From positions 15,059,897-15,123,896 of the forward strand of contig CM119268.1 of assembly GCA_051294375.1 (NCBI GenBank): a stretch of DNA of 64,000 nucleotides, given 5' to 3'. The position numbers were made by a program, and so were the translations under genes. Positions 23,634-46,884 of the stretch are shown here, in pieces. The notes below the pieces were generated by a model, which saw only the letters and a list, made by a program, of their open reading frames with translations, was not told the DNA's origin and searched no databases. Positions within the stretch are counted from its first letter, which is position 1; every line of letters begins with the position of its first letter. Origin of the DNA: Paraspadella gotoi (taxonomy: Eukaryota; Chaetognatha).

Positions 23634-25825
23634 CTCGTCATAAATATACAAATCCCAAGACCTTGGGTCAAAGAGACACCGGAAGGGTGGACACGCTGAG
23701 TTGACGTTGCCTTCGCGCGCTCGAACCTTCGTGGCATCGGCCTCCGCGGAAGAAGCATCAAACGTCTCGTCCAAAGAATCAGAGACGACAGCGGAAGCTT
23801 CCGCGGTGCTGTCAACCTTCTTCGTATTCTCATCCTGCTTCGCGTGCTGCTCGCCAGCGCCGCTGTCGTTGCTGTCGTCCAGGGAGACCGCTTGCATTTC
23901 TCGAGCTTTCGCAGCTTCTTCTTCGGATTTTTCGAGCAGTCTCACTTCCTAAGTAAGTTTAAAGAATAGTACCGTATTTAAAATTAACCACTCGGTAATT
24001 AAGCTAAAAAATTCAGAATTATACATATAATGTGCAATTATACATATAATAAGCATTTTTATTAGTATCTATGATTAATGATTATATCTTAATTTAAACT
24101 TGTTGTAAGGAACAAGTTAATAACTTGTCTTTTTAATAAATTTTCAAAATCCCTGCAAATTTGAGAACAATTTTAAGATCTACACAGTAAAAGTATTGTT
24201 TTAAAAATATCTTCAATTCTAGTACTAGTAGTAGTTTTTTTTATTTTAATATGTTTTTGTTACAAATTCAAACCTGAAGATTAAAATAGAAAAAGCAACT
24301 GACGATTCCGAGCAAAATAAAGAGGAAGGCTGAGAAGAAACCAGCGCCCGAGTATTTATCGACGAGGATCGTGTGATAGAAAATCCAGAAGTCAAAGTTG
24401 GCCAGCACGAGGTTCACGGCCGGGCCGGCGAGGTATCTGTCAGGTTAGATTCATATATTTTATTATGGCTTAGATTTTTAAACAGAGCGACAAATATGAG
24501 GTTTTAAGAAAGATCTTTTAAAAAAGGACTTATAAACTTATAAAGTCATATCAACAAAGAAGAGACTAACCCAAGTTGTGGAAAAACCATGATGATAGTT
24601 ATGATGCCCGTACGTTCTTCTGGCGTCGTCGTCCGCGTTATGTCAGTTAGCAGCGCCGGTCGGCACGACCAGCCGGCGCCGCAGAGAACGCGGCCCCAAA
24701 AAACCAGCCTGTCAAAAGAGGAATAAGAATGAAAATCGTCTTTAACAACAGCAGAACAATTTAAAAAAAGTTTAGAAATTACATTTTTTCTTTATTTTCT
24801 TCTCTTTTTCCTTTTACGATTGTATTGGAATAAAATATCACATAAAAAATCTTTAAAAAAAAAAAATATTTTAAGCCTTTGATGAGAAATTTATTTACTT
24901 CTAAATTAAAATTTTTAAAATCATTTTAAATTTCATTGCATTAATGAAACCTTCGATGAAACAAAAGGTAAGTCATACAAAACAACCGCAAACAACGACA
25001 ACGACAACAACAACCTCTCTTTCTCACCACTTGTTGAAGGCGAGAAAGTAAAGGGAATTTCCGACGATGCTGGCGAGGCAGCCGAAGAGGAGAAGCGGCT
25101 TGGCGGAGGAGAGACGGTCGATGACCAGACCCACGAATGGAGAGCAGACGAGAGAGGTGGCGCTGAAGGCCGCCATGGTCAGACCTAGAGTGGGCGCGGA
25201 AGAAATTTCGATTTTGAGTTGTAATGCTCAAAAATGTGACAATTGACACGTTAACAACAGGAAAAGAAAGCGAATGCGATGAAAGGGAGCTTTTATTTAT
25301 ATTATTATAAATTATAAATTGTTTTCTGGTGATAAGTTAAAACGCGAAAGGATTGAACCTTTAAAAGTAACAAGAAAAATGAAAACAAAATAATTTAAAA
25401 AAAAAATTGATATATCTGTTAGTAAGTGTCTGACTTCCCATTTTTAAACTGTTTTAATTCACAAAGCCTGAAAACACACAACCTTAGGCCCCCTCCCCGC
25501 CACATCGCCACCCCTCACCCAAAAATGCTCCGTCGTCGCCGATACCGAATCTCTGATCTAAAAATTGCCACAAGGATGGCAAAACGACGCCGTACTCGAG
25601 TCCGCCGAAGAGGTAAAAGACGGCGATGATGGCGTAAGTCGACACCTTTTGGAACCTCCACCCCAAAGAGGGAAAGAGGCGTGGCAGGAGGTGCTTGGAG
25701 GGTGGCGCCGGCGGCGTCGGCGGCGTCGGAGGAGGCTCGAGTTGCTCGGGAGGCGACGCCGACTCAACGATTGGGCGGCGCTCGTCCGTCTGACTTTCGA
25801 GACGATCGTTGATACTTCTCAACAT
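22203..25825 (-). CDS. Major facilitator superfamily transporter, MFSD8-like, eight exons
   Basis: MFS proteins are multi-pass membrane carriers; MFSD8 relatives sit in lysosomal membranes. Exons on minus: 25825-25519, 25184-25028, 24708-24571, 24436-24274, 23948-23634, 23473-23256, 22710-22508 and 22437-22203. The N-terminus is Pro/Glu-rich and cytosolic. Helices follow: GGLEYGVVLPSLW, FLGLTMAAFSATSLVCSP, then VGLVIDRLSSAKPLLLFG, the MFS motif-A-like loop, then WGRVLCGAGWSCRPALLTD with TTTPEERTGII, resembling the MFSD8 region with QERT. Exon 5 is an acidic Ser/Asp/Glu linker where the central cytosolic loop of an MFS belongs. The second half includes FPLMDFLFGWTIIANSMFGS and ends in a helix before a basic tail, RRLKPEAQT. 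Exons 1-5 and 6-8 each splice in frame. Exon 5 ends in phase 0 but exon 6 needs phase 1, so one base seems to be missing. Length is about 578 residues, longer than vertebrate MFSD8 because of the linker. The substrate is unknown. Confidence 0.85.
23595..23630. repeat. (CT)n array at an MFS splice donor
   Basis: A pure CT array on plus (GA on the transcript) begins right after the GTAAGA donor of MFS exon 5, so it forms the first bases of that intron. Confidence 0.9.
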
Positions 25826-27174
25826 TGTGTCAGAGATTGGAGAGGGCGTTGGTGGAGGGTAATTGTTTCTTTGTTTATTGTCTAAGACTAATTAGAGGTT
25901 AAAAATTTGCACTAGAGATTCCGTCGATCGTCGATTCTCGCTTGGAAGTTTTTCTTTGCGTTTGTTTGCATTGTTTACTTTTATTATTTGCATTGTTTAC
26001 AGATTTTTTAGGTGTTTTGAAAGAGTGACCACTGAACAGGAGCCTCGCCTTCTTGCAGCTGTCGTTTTTCCGCGTTTCTCAGATCGACGAAATTCCAAAG
26101 GTAGTTTATTTTTAGTCACCAACAAAGAAAATGCAAATACTCTTTTTTGTTTCATGTTTGTTGATTTAAAATCCTCAATAATTTAAGGTTTTTACATTAA
26201 TTTAAAATTAAAAAAAAGAAATTTTCGAAATGACACCCGCTTTCGACTCTTTAAAAAAAGAAACATAGCTTAGTAAAAACAATTAACTTAATAGATAACG
26301 ATTTTCTTTAACGAAAACCATTTACATCCGGTATATTTGGCGAAGAAAGCTTTCGATTGTATTTTACGTTCCCAGCAAATTGAGTTAATACGTGAAAACG
26401 AGATTTATTCCGAATACGAAAACTCGCTCCGACGAAAAGACGAGGCTGACATCGACGAAAAAGACGAAAGACGAGAGACGAAATCGGTCGGGTTTCGTCT
26501 TCTCTACTTTTGCGATCGCCAGTTCAAGGCTAAATCTACAATTCGAGTTTTTGCTTGGTAACACGAGGAAAGGAAGCAAATTTATGAAGGAAATTTAACA
26601 AGGATGTCCTCGGTACGGTCTAAAGTTTTACCGAATGAAAAGTTGTAAGTAAAGTTAATTCAGTATTGATGGACTTTTATTTTATAACTGAGCACAGGTG
26701 AAAACAAACTCCTAGTACTATAATAACGAGGACAACGACCGCGACGAAGATTAAGGGAACGACAGAGAAGGGAGATAATTGAAAACAACTTTTCGTTAAT
26801 CCTCCTCTGCTCTGAATAAAGTTGAAAAATTGAAGAACGTTTGGTTCAAGGTTATGTGGGTTTTTTTTTTTTTTTACTTTAATTATGTCTGCCCTTTCTG
26901 ATTTGGTTCTAAACAAACCTGAACAAATGAAGTTTATGAGAAAAAAAAGCTAAAACTCGAGCAGAGTCGGCGTTCGTTGCTTTTTTCGATGGGAAAAATT
27001 CGATGACATTGAATTTGCAAAAGGAGAACGAAGGGAAATTGAAAGGCTCGACGAAAAAGTGGAATTTCGATCCAGTTATAGCGAGAGGTGTCGTCGAAGG
27101 AAAACGACAGGGGACGGGAAGAGTTGAAAGTAATTTTGTGTATATTAGGAGAGAAAAAGAGAGAGAGAGAAGAG

Positions 27175-27236
<62 letters not shown>

Positions 27237-27449
27237 CAGAGAGAGAGCGCCTGTTGGCAAAATCACAGTAAATTCAAAATCTTTGCCTAAGCGGAATGAT
27301 TCACACTGTGATCAATCGACAATATTTATTTATCGTTTTAAGCGATTGAAACCAAACAAGTGGTTCGAAGTAAGATAAAATGTGAGAGTATACAATAATG
27401 CTGTAATTTCAGATAAATAAATACTTCAAAATAATTTTTGCCCACAATT

Positions 27450-27540
27450 CGTAATCAGCTGGGCGGGAACCCGAGCCCTTTGGCACAGGAGGAGTCAGCG
27501 CTTGCTCCACAGAAAGCGGCTGCAATTACTAACAGATAGA
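27450..27540 (-). repeat. Possible tRNA-derived SINE fragment
   Basis: Read on minus, GGAGCAAGCGCTGACTCC resembles an A box/D-arm and GGGCTCGGGTTCCCGCCC resembles a B box/T-arm, about 30 bp apart. It lacks a full tRNA fold and lies in AT-rich intergenic DNA. Confidence 0.3.
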
Positions 27541-28562
27541 ATTAATGCTATTCGGTTACTCTTGTCATCGAACAAATTTTACAATCAGTTTTACAAAATA
27601 CTGCTAATTCTCATTTGCAATAATTAATTCTACATTTTTAGTTATTAATGGTTTGACTAACGTAATTTGTTTGTTTTATTTCTTGGTTTTATTATATTCT
27701 CATTGACAAATTGCTATGATTGTTCACTTATTACCGATTATTCCAATTGTTAATCTTTTAACAGAGATTTAAAGAAAATCTATGATCATTTGTTTCCATT
27801 TTCTTGGAGCAAAACATCACCTATTTTTGAAAGAAAAAATCATCAAATAAAAAAAAGACTATCCTATGATTTAGTAAATAGTTTTAGTAAATAGTATTTT
27901 ATCTCATAAGTTATAACATAATTATTTATGAAGGCAACAATAATGATAACTATGAGATTGGATATTTTGGCAGTGATGACGTTGATAATGAAAACTTCAA
28001 AATTACTCCTCATCAAACAACCTGTGAATTGTGTATGAATGAATGAGATATCTGAGAATCAGGAAACTCAATATCTTCGGTAGAGTTTAGCCAATTCTTG
28101 AAAATAAAAGGTTTTAAACTTCTATTAATCGAATTGAATTTACCTATACTTAATTTTATTAAGCAAGTAATCAAAAGGATTAAATAACATTTAACTTTGA
28201 TTGAATTGGCAAATTAAACTGAGACAATCGCACCAAATAAACATAGTAGAAATTAGAATCTGCCCGATCTGAATGGACTGGATGAATATATCACTCACAA
28301 CTCTATAAAACAAAATCATTTATCTTTATTTTTATCACAGGTTTTCCTACATTTTAATGTAAGAATCCCAGCCATTTTTAAAATGTTTTAAAAAGCCTAC
28401 AGTAGCGTCCTAACACGACAAGCTCGTACCGGGGGCGGCGGTAGGGGCGATGATTCACATTCCTTTTAAAACAGGAGCTGCCGCAGCGGGAAATACGCGG
28501 GAGAATAGTCAGCCGCTGCGACGGAAAGCGGGTAGCAGCAGCTGTGCAACTCTCTCTCTCTT

Positions 28563-28643
<81 letters not shown>

Positions 28644-29340
28644 ACCAACACTCGCGAGAAAGTGAGAGAGAGAGAGAATGACGGAATATCATCGAATTCT
28701 TTAACTCGACGTTAGATTTTGTTCCAAAATTTGTAACTCCAAATTTGGATTTTTTACTCGGAGGTTTTCTTCGATTTTTTTCACGACGCGTTTACTTTTA
28801 TTTTTAACACCTTGGCGTTAACTTGTGGTTCTCGTGGTTGAAAAAATAATCAATACGCCTTCAAAAAATACAACGTTTCATCTCTCCTTTTCAGTGAGGT
28901 AGCTCTACATTTTTAATTCTAAAGCCACAATCTTTCGTTTTACCCTGAAAATACTACTCTACCCTTTGTTATCAATAGTCTTCTCAAAAAGTCTTTAACT
29001 ATGGATTTAAAAAAACGATGTATATATTTTGCGTTGTTTCTTTCGTTTTTTAAACAAATCATCAACTTGAAAAGATATTTTTCAAGAACACAAATGATTA
29101 AAAACGTTCATTCATTCATTTAGCCCACGTACACTCAACATTTTTTTCAGTCGGATGCCGGCAAAGCAAATGGAGAGCAAAATTGTCATTTGATTTTCAA
29201 AAGAAAAAGGACGGTTGCTCTCTGAAGACCTGACGCTGGCTTTGCGACGTCAAAACATTCACAGGTGTTCGTATTTCAATATTTTGCTGGGAGGGCTGTG
29301 AGAGTGAAAGAGAAAGAGAGAGTGAAAGAGACAGACAGAC

Positions 29341-29341
<1 letters not shown>

Positions 29342-29431
<90 letters not shown>

Positions 29432-29433
29432 CA
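29342..29433. repeat. (AAAG)n microsatellite
   Basis: About 22 units of AAAG/GAAA with no interruption. Confidence 0.95.
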
Positions 29434-30237
29434 GAAAGAAAAAAACCAAGAAAAAATTCGTAAAGAAAAAAAAAGAAACAAAAAAGGCTAATTAATCTAC
29501 TACTAAATCAAAAAAATTTAGAAGTAAATCTTCCTAACCAACCAGACAAACAAAATCAATCAATCAAACCAATCAAACTCGTTTGTTGGTTGAAAAGAAT
29601 TTTTTTTCTTTCGTTTATGTGAAAAGAAGCGTGCCTAGGAATATTTATACAAAGGAGTTCGTGATATATAGTTGACACTCGTAAAAAGAAATATTCCAGC
29701 CAAGCTTTTTGCTCAAGGGCAACGGATTTCCTCCAGATGAAGGCCAGCTAGTCACAGCCGAAACATTTCTCGCTTTTATTTCATCGAAATGAATAAATCT
29801 AAAGTTGTTAAACCGTTTAAATGCCCACCCACTTTAAAATTTCGAATTCGAATAGTTGAGTTTCTGTTTCCTGGTTTTTTTTGGGTTTTTTTTTTCAATT
29901 TGACATCTTTTCTTATTTTCCAATTGATGCGAATAAATTCTGCTTACTTTCGTTGGAACAATAATTTATATTTTCGATAGGAATGTAGATGTAAGATTTG
30001 TATACGTCTGTCTGACTTTGCGTGTGTCTCCGTGTGTCTTGTCTGGTTCATTTATTTATCTTTTCTTTTGCGTTTTCTTTGACTTTTTATTTTCTCTTTT
30101 CTTTCGCTTTTTTCTTCTTTTTTTTTTAAATACTTTTCTTCCAAATTCGTTTGTTTTCTCTCACGCTCTACTTTCAATTCTTTCGCGGTTGACGTATTTA
30201 ACCCTTCAATTTTCATTTAATTTATTTCTCGTGCTTT

Positions 30238-30239
<2 letters not shown>

Positions 30240-30283
<44 letters not shown>

Positions 30284-30300
30284 CTCTCTTCTCTCTTCTC

Positions 30301-30332
<32 letters not shown>

Positions 30333-30342
30333 CTCTCTCTCT

Positions 30343-30405
<63 letters not shown>

Positions 30406-30448
30406 TCTCTCTCTCTCTCTTCTCTTCTCTCTCTCTCTCTCTCTCTCT
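30240..30448. repeat. Long interrupted CT array
   Basis: Roughly 200 bp of CT dinucleotides broken by single T and C insertions, followed at once by a short TATATA stretch and the ATCT array. Confidence 0.95.
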
Positions 30449-30465
30449 ATAATATATATATATTA

Positions 30466-30471
30466 TATCTA

Positions 30472-30543
<72 letters not shown>
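30466..30543. repeat. (ATCT)n microsatellite
   Basis: About 18 units of ATCT, ending about 90 bp before the first TESK coding exon. Confidence 0.95.
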
Positions 30544-30545
<2 letters not shown>

Positions 30546-30636
30546 ACCTTATTCATCCTAGCCACATCTTGTTTACGTACTTTTTACTTCATTTAACTCA
30601 ATCTCCCCCCACCAAAAAAAACTCCCTACAGGTTAA

Positions 30637-40939
<10,303 letters not shown>

Positions 40940-40943
40940 TAAA

Positions 40944-42465
40944 AATATCTTATTATGGTTTCTTGGAGATTAATTTGGTATAATTATAGTAGTATAATAA
41001 TAGTAAATTGGACTCTAAAGAGAGAGAAAATATTTTTTCTATGAGAATGATAGAAACTGATTGTCGTTAATTGACAAATGATAAAATTTTTACTTTTAAA
41101 ATTCAAACTCTGCTTACCAAGGGCGATGATCAATCACAGATCAATCACAGATGATCGATCACAGTTATAATGAATTTTTTTTAAATATCCTATTCATCAG
41201 ACCTGATGCCTTTTATCGTTAAAACTTTAATCAGTGTTTTCAATGTTTTCATTTTTTAAATAACACTGTCAATTTGTGATATGGTATGTATTTATTTTGT
41301 TCTCGAGATAATTGCTCGTGCCTCTGAACTTTTTGTTAAATGTATATTCTCTGCGCTAATTATTTTTGTTATCTTTTAAATTCTGTTTATCCCTATTTTG
41401 GTAATCAATAATTAAGAGCATCTATTGTGGCGTCAGTCGTAACTCTCAAAGCCGTCTCACCGTTACTTCTCCTTAGCTGTTGATGGGCTCAGTCATGAAC
41501 CTAAAATTCAGCAACATTCCACTGCCCTTCTTTGCAATAGCAAATTGATTTTTTTATAAAAGTAATTGAACGCAGTTAGTAGTTTCAAAATTGATACAAT
41601 AATCGTCTAGAATGTTCGAACTTATTTTACTTTTTTGTAGATTCGGGTCCTTGGCTGATATTTTTCGTTTTTTATTTATTAACTTTGGTAAAAAATAAAC
41701 TATCACTTTTCTCGAAAATAACATATTAAAATAAACATAAGGTAGTGATCACTATTTGTTATGAAATTGGTACAACTAATATAAAAAAAAAGTTAACAGC
41801 TACCCATTTCACTTGTACTAACCAGTAGAAGTGTTATTATGAAGCTAGACTTTAGGTTAATTGGTAAATTAGTCTCCGTAGAATACGACAATACAAACGA
41901 GTTTCTTTCTGACTGAATTTGTTCCAGCAATAGTTTTGAGCGACGAAACTGTTCTTTTGTTTATAGTGGCAACACATTATTTTGTAAGTGGTGCACTCTC
42001 CAGGGAATAAAACATATACGAAGAAAGAAAGTTCAGTTGCCGAAATATTATATATTAAATAAAAATCAACCTCGATACTCTATTCAAATTTTACTTTGTT
42101 CCTAGCAACATTCATTATTCACAATTGTTATACCTTTCATTTTCGCGAACACATAAAATGGTTGTCCATTTGTTTTCTTTCCAAAAGTTGCAGAATTTGT
42201 GCTCTTAATTATCTAGAAATTATTATTTAATATAGTTTTGTATAAAGCTTGTATATAAATCGAATATTCCATGATTAGTATAATTTGTGTTTTTATTAAA
42301 AAAAATTAGCAATATTTGATGTTCCATGTTAATGTTAAACAGCGAAACAGTTAAACATTTGTCCTCGATGTAGCATAATTTTTAAGCGTACTTTCGTTAG
42401 TTTAAAAAGAAATCCCAGGCTTTTTTGGTTTAAAGTAGAAAAACTTAGTGATAAACAGCGAAAAA
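40944..42465. other. Intergenic AT-rich region
   Basis: No exon recognised. A short piece at about 41,758-41,782 (GAAATTGGTACAACTAATAT) matches the recurring motif of the palindrome family. Confidence 0.5.
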
Positions 42466-43683
42466 ATGGCTCAGATGAACAACAGTCCCCTTCCCAACTC
42501 GGATTCAAGGTAATAGTTATGAATTAGATAAATAATTAAATAATCCAAGGTTCAGCCAATTTGTGGCGATGAAAATTTATTCAATTTATAATTTCCAGAT
42601 GGTGAATATTAATCCTTTTTGAATCATGACATTTGCTTCAGATGTTTGATGGAAAACTGGTTCGAAGAGCGAACCTCGAAAAAGTTCGACGAAGGGAAAT
42701 CTATCAAGGAAAAGAACATTCACGGACATGACAGTAATGAATGATCAAAATAATGACAAAATTATTGTTTACGATTAGATTGTTTTCATATTTTGTTAGG
42801 ACATCTATTTTTTATTTTACATGTAAATTTAAACTTTTCTCCCAGAGATTCTCACTCTCAAGCCCGAAACAAGTCTCTCACAGTGTTCTGAATATAAGGT
42901 ATGTAGTACTATTGTGATAGTTGGATAATTTGTCCAATTAAGAAAAGAAATTGGGGAAAAGAAAGAATTTAAAACGTAAAGAAAATCCTTTCAACGAAAC
43001 CGCGTTCGTGAAGGCGCGGTTCCGTGACACCGGAATCACCGTGACTCCGAGACCTCCACGCGCCGGTCTTCTCGAGGCGTTCCTTGCTCGGAAAGCCACG
43101 CTCGCGTTGAAGGAGGTAAGGCTGACAGGTTTGAGATCGAGGTGTCTCAAGGTGAGGTCAAGTTGAAGCTTCAAAAGTAAGGTTTAATTACAGGGAGCGG
43201 ATCCTACGGAACCAAAGTTTGCTCAATGCGACTACAAAACCGATTACAGCGGGAATATTTGTCGAGACGATTTTAAGTCCATTGTATGTATTGAAATTAA
43301 TCATATATAATTGAAAATGTACAAATTTTTTTTTTGCTACATTCCGGTTTCCACAGAAACCAACGCCGAAATTTCGACATCCGCTATATTCAGAATTACA
43401 GACATCCTATTGGTCGGAGAATGTCAAAACTTCAGCAATTCACGGAGTATCTCAGGTAAAAATATAAAAATTGAAACTCTTTATAGTTTAACGTACGTTA
43501 ATAAAAATAAAATAATAATTAATAAAACTTACCCGTTTTTTTGGCTTCCTTACTTCCGAGCAGATTAAGACGATCGATTCTCCATTCCGCAAGAACGCCT
43601 CTTTCAGCAAACTTGCTTTTGGTGAAGCGTGGGAAGACAACCAAGTTATGCCTGGGGACCAAGAGTTCTTCCCAAAACTTTGA
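42466..43683 (+). CDS. SPAG8-like ciliary microtubule protein, seven exons
   Basis: SPAG8 is a sperm and ciliary protein of axonemal doublet microtubules. Exons: 42466-42509, 42642-42733, 42846-42898, about 42948-43115, 43194-43283, 43357-43455 and 43564-43683, all in frame with GT/AG sites, giving about 221 residues. The start of exon 4 is uncertain (42,948 or 42,966). Features that recall SPAG8 are CLMENWFEERTSKKFDEG near the N-terminus and, at the C-terminus, TSYWSENVKTSAIHGVSQIK followed by TIDSPFRKNASFS and the end FFPKL. The pattern W-S-E-N ... D-x-P-F-R-K-N-x-x-F-S is the family signature as I remember it. The protein is basic and has no membrane segment or signal peptide. The family call rests on memory of the C-terminal motif; the gene structure itself is firm. 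A ciliated animal is implied. Confidence 0.65.
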
Positions 43684-44157
43684 TTTATTTCTATTCAAAT
43701 CTAAATTCTTTTAATTTTGATTCTTCCTTATCCACTATTAACAAACATCTTTATAGCAGAAGATTCTTGCCTCAAATCAGTCATCAGTCGAATAAACATT
43801 AAACGTAACTTATTTTTTCTTGTTTACAAAACTATGACCGTTTCACTTTATTACCCGTCAAGTATCAGATGTAGGAAAAATTCTACTCATTTAAATTAGA
43901 GATTACTCAGAATTACTTGAACAGTTAATTTCAATTGTGTCAGTCTATACACTTCCATATTTGCAAAACTGCATACTTTAAATACAACTTTTAGCCTTTA
44001 AGCGTTGAGAACAGAAAAACGAAAAGCAAACGTCGTATATTTATTATTTTAATTTTGCCTATATATTAAACTATATATGAGTTAACGTGGAAGAAATCGC
44101 TTCGTCTTCGATCAAACTTTTATTTCGGAAGTGATCGGGTTAAGTTCGCCGATCGAC

Positions 44158-44279
44158 ATGGCGTTGTCGTCCGATTGGGCTGACAACTTGGAGCAGCACT
44201 GGAAGCAGAAATTTGACAATATGGATGAGGAGTTGGAAAACGACATAGTCGACGGAGAAAAGATGGATGCAGGCAAAAT

Positions 44280-44317
<38 letters not shown>

Positions 44318-46215
44318 AAAAAAACAGATAGACAGAGAGAGAGACCTTTCTTCCGAAACCAACCTTTTCTTCGGCTTACGTTTCGTCAATTCAAGACCCT
44401 AGGAGACAGTCTACCTCAACGACCACACGGCCCACCGCACAACCGTCCAAATTTACTTACGAAGAGCGTCGCGGAGTTCCTCTCCGGTGGTTGTCATGGC
44501 AACTACTACGTACCTTTCTCTCTCTCTTTATCTTCGTCGTCGTCAATGGACTCTGGATCGCGTTCGTCGTCTACAGGGCGGGAGATTTAGTAACTAATTG
44601 ATAATAAATAGAAAAAAAAATATTGTTAAATAATGAATAAACTCAGGTCGTCGACGCCGTCGTCTTGGGCGTCGTGGGGACATTGGTGACGGTGGGACTC
44701 TTTTTGGGACGGAGGGTTGGCTTGATAAGCGAGGAAAAGAGGCGGAGGCGGGGTGGGCTGAGAGAAAAAAAAAGAAGCTGTTGTGGCGGTATATTCACAC
44801 CGCCTCACGTCCACCATCCGTCAGCCAAATCCATTGGCTCAGAGGGGGAACACACCATCCCAGGCGTAGTGTTCCATCCACAGTCCTAACGACTTCCCTC
44901 TGCGTTGGCAAAGCGAGACCGTCCTAGGGTAACCGCGCCAGTGACTGGATGCGTCACTGAGGGTCGGAAGCCCCCAAAGCCAACAGTGAGATGCCCCATC
45001 CCAATGGGCATCACAGGCAACCCGGCTGTTGCCATACTGTCTCGTGATTTGAATGTGGTTGAATGTTTGACGAGCGAGGGTGTTTTACCAATATGATTAT
45101 TTTTCTGAACTTATTTATTCCATTCAATTCTAAGTCTTTTTTCGTCTATATACGACAGGGTCGACATTTCGTCCATCCGATCGATTCGGGAGCACGATCT
45201 CTAACGACAAAAACCAAAGTCTCATCGACGACGTAAATCTTCGTTTTTAATGCTTATCGACTTTGTTTTGACCAAATTCCTTTTTGTTTCCTGTCGCAGG
45301 ATATGGGCCGCTCGGTCCATGCGGCAGCCTCTCGTCCGATCGCTTCTCCGCACACTCCCTCCAATTTGAGCTTCACGAAAGCGATTAAGGACGAAATAGA
45401 CCCGCCCTGTTCTCCACAAGAAATCAGGGTACGACTAAGTGAAATGCAGAGTTGCGATGCTAAAAAAACTATAATGAATTGACAAACTCGTCAAACAAAC
45501 CGCAATCCAAAGCGACTCTCGTGGTCCGACCGCCGCTTATATTCATTATTCAATCCTTCGTAACTGACGTTTAGGAACTCGCGTCGAGGATTCGTGGTCG
45601 GACGATGATCGAGTTGCTCGACGATGGAACCTACACTCTGCCTTTTCAAGATCGCAAGGAAGACGAAAAGCCATCAGTCGAAAACATAAGCATAGTGAAA
45701 GAAGAAAAGGTAAATTTACGAAGGGAATTTACGAAAGGAAAACAATTCAATGTATGTCAGCGATAGAAAGCACTTCAGTACTCCCTCGTAAATACCGCCT
45801 TGGGCACGGCCACAGTACGTAACAAATTCGAGGAGTGAAACGAGTTACGAGAAATAAAGCTGATGAGAGAATGAATGTCCGGAAGTGAATAAATTTCCTA
45901 TTATCAAACTCATTGGTGACTCGCGGTTCCTAGTTATCGAGCACGGTGGACACGAAAGGCTCGACGGCCATCTCCACGCCTCCAAGGTCGTCGGTACGCA
46001 CTTCGATCAGAGTTATTCCACCCTTTTCGGCCCTGCTGGAGCGGACGAGTCCTTTCGCTCACGCCACGGAGGGGCATTGGGTGGAGCATCGACAGGAACG
46101 AGACTCGGAATCGCCCGTCGTCGTCTTCGCGGATAAAGGAGCGAGGTGTCGAAGAAGTCGGATAATGTTCCTCGTCGACGACGACGACGACACTTTGGAC
46201 GAGAACAGAAAATAA
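44158..46215 (+). CDS. Two-pass membrane protein of unknown family, seven exons
   Basis: Exons: 44158-44272, 44396-44589, 44647-44788, 45159-45232, 45300-45428, 45575-45709 and 45934-46215; every junction keeps frame, giving about 356 residues. Order: an acidic N-terminus (MALSSDWADNLEQHWKQKFD); a Ser/Thr/Pro stretch; FTYEERRGVPLRWLSWQLL; helix 1 (LSLFIFVVVNGLWIAFVVYR); a very short loop RAGDL; helix 2 (VVDAVVLGVVGTLVTVGLFL) split from helix 1 by an intron; a strongly basic patch (EEKRRRRGGLREKKR); then a long polar tail with ELASRIRGRTMIELLDDGTY and the end VDDDDDTLDENRK. The tight hairpin and charge pattern suggest that both ends face the cytosol. Intron 1 needs a GC donor (GCAG then GCAAAA). 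I do not recognise the family. It lies about 0.5 kb downstream of the SPAG8-like gene on the same strand and is convergent with the SRPBCC gene. Confidence 0.75.
44789..45158 (+). other. Third intron of the two-pass membrane gene, with a GC-rich insert
   Basis: From about 44,840 to 45,050 the intron is GC-rich, unlike its neighbours, and includes the hairpin GATGCCCC ... GGGCATC. It may be an old inserted repeat; no family is recognised. Confidence 0.3.
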
Positions 46216-46884
46216 GAGATTTGATTGGGAGACGCGGACCAAGCATGAGAAGAGAAAGAGGGAATTGCTTGGTTTTTGACGAGAATTGATGACAAAAGGG
46301 ATTGAGGAGAAGCTCTTAAAATAAAATTTGGCCATTTGTCGTTTGACCAATGAGAGAGAGAGTCTCTTGTAATTTCTTCTCGCGTCGCCGATCCGATTCC
46401 GACTTTTAGGTTCGATTCCTCTGCGATGTTCCTTTGAAGATTCGATCCGATTCGGAAAAAAACTAATATTTTTTTCTCTTTTTATATTTTCCCTTTCTCA
46501 AAACTCTACAAAATTGGGTAAACCGAAAGTTTTATTGACTTTAAAAAAAAAAACGGAAACAATAAATCGCGCGCAATAAAAATAAAAGAATAATTAAAAG
46601 AAGTGGACGGCTTAAAAAGTAAAGAGAGGTGACGTTGGATTTACGATCGAATTTTCGGTTGGTGAAATTTTTAAAAAAACAATATCGTCCTTCGTAAAGT
46701 GCCGCGAAATTATGGTTTAATACTACATCATTAAGCATAAACGTATCTCACATTAATACTTACAAAAAGGTTGACTTTTTATTTATTTAGTTTTCTTCAT
46801 GGAAATATAGCATTAATACGTGGAATTTTAGTTAAAAACGAGAGATCAATGGACGATTTTAGTAGTTTTTTTTTTGCGTGACCG
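46216..46884. other. 3' region between two convergent genes
   Basis: Separates the stop codons of the two-pass membrane gene (+) and the SRPBCC gene (-). AT-rich with T-runs; no additional gene recognised. Confidence 0.5.

Larger units (their letters stand above)
25826..30636. other. Intergenic region between the MFS and TESK-like genes
   Basis: The two genes are divergent, so both promoters should lie here. Holds (GA/CT) arrays near 27,155-27,245, 28,553-28,640 and 30,240-30,448, an (AAAG)n array near 29,342-29,433, an (ATCT)n array near 30,466-30,543 and a possible SINE at 27,450-27,540. The rest is AT-rich with no supported exon. Confidence 0.5.
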
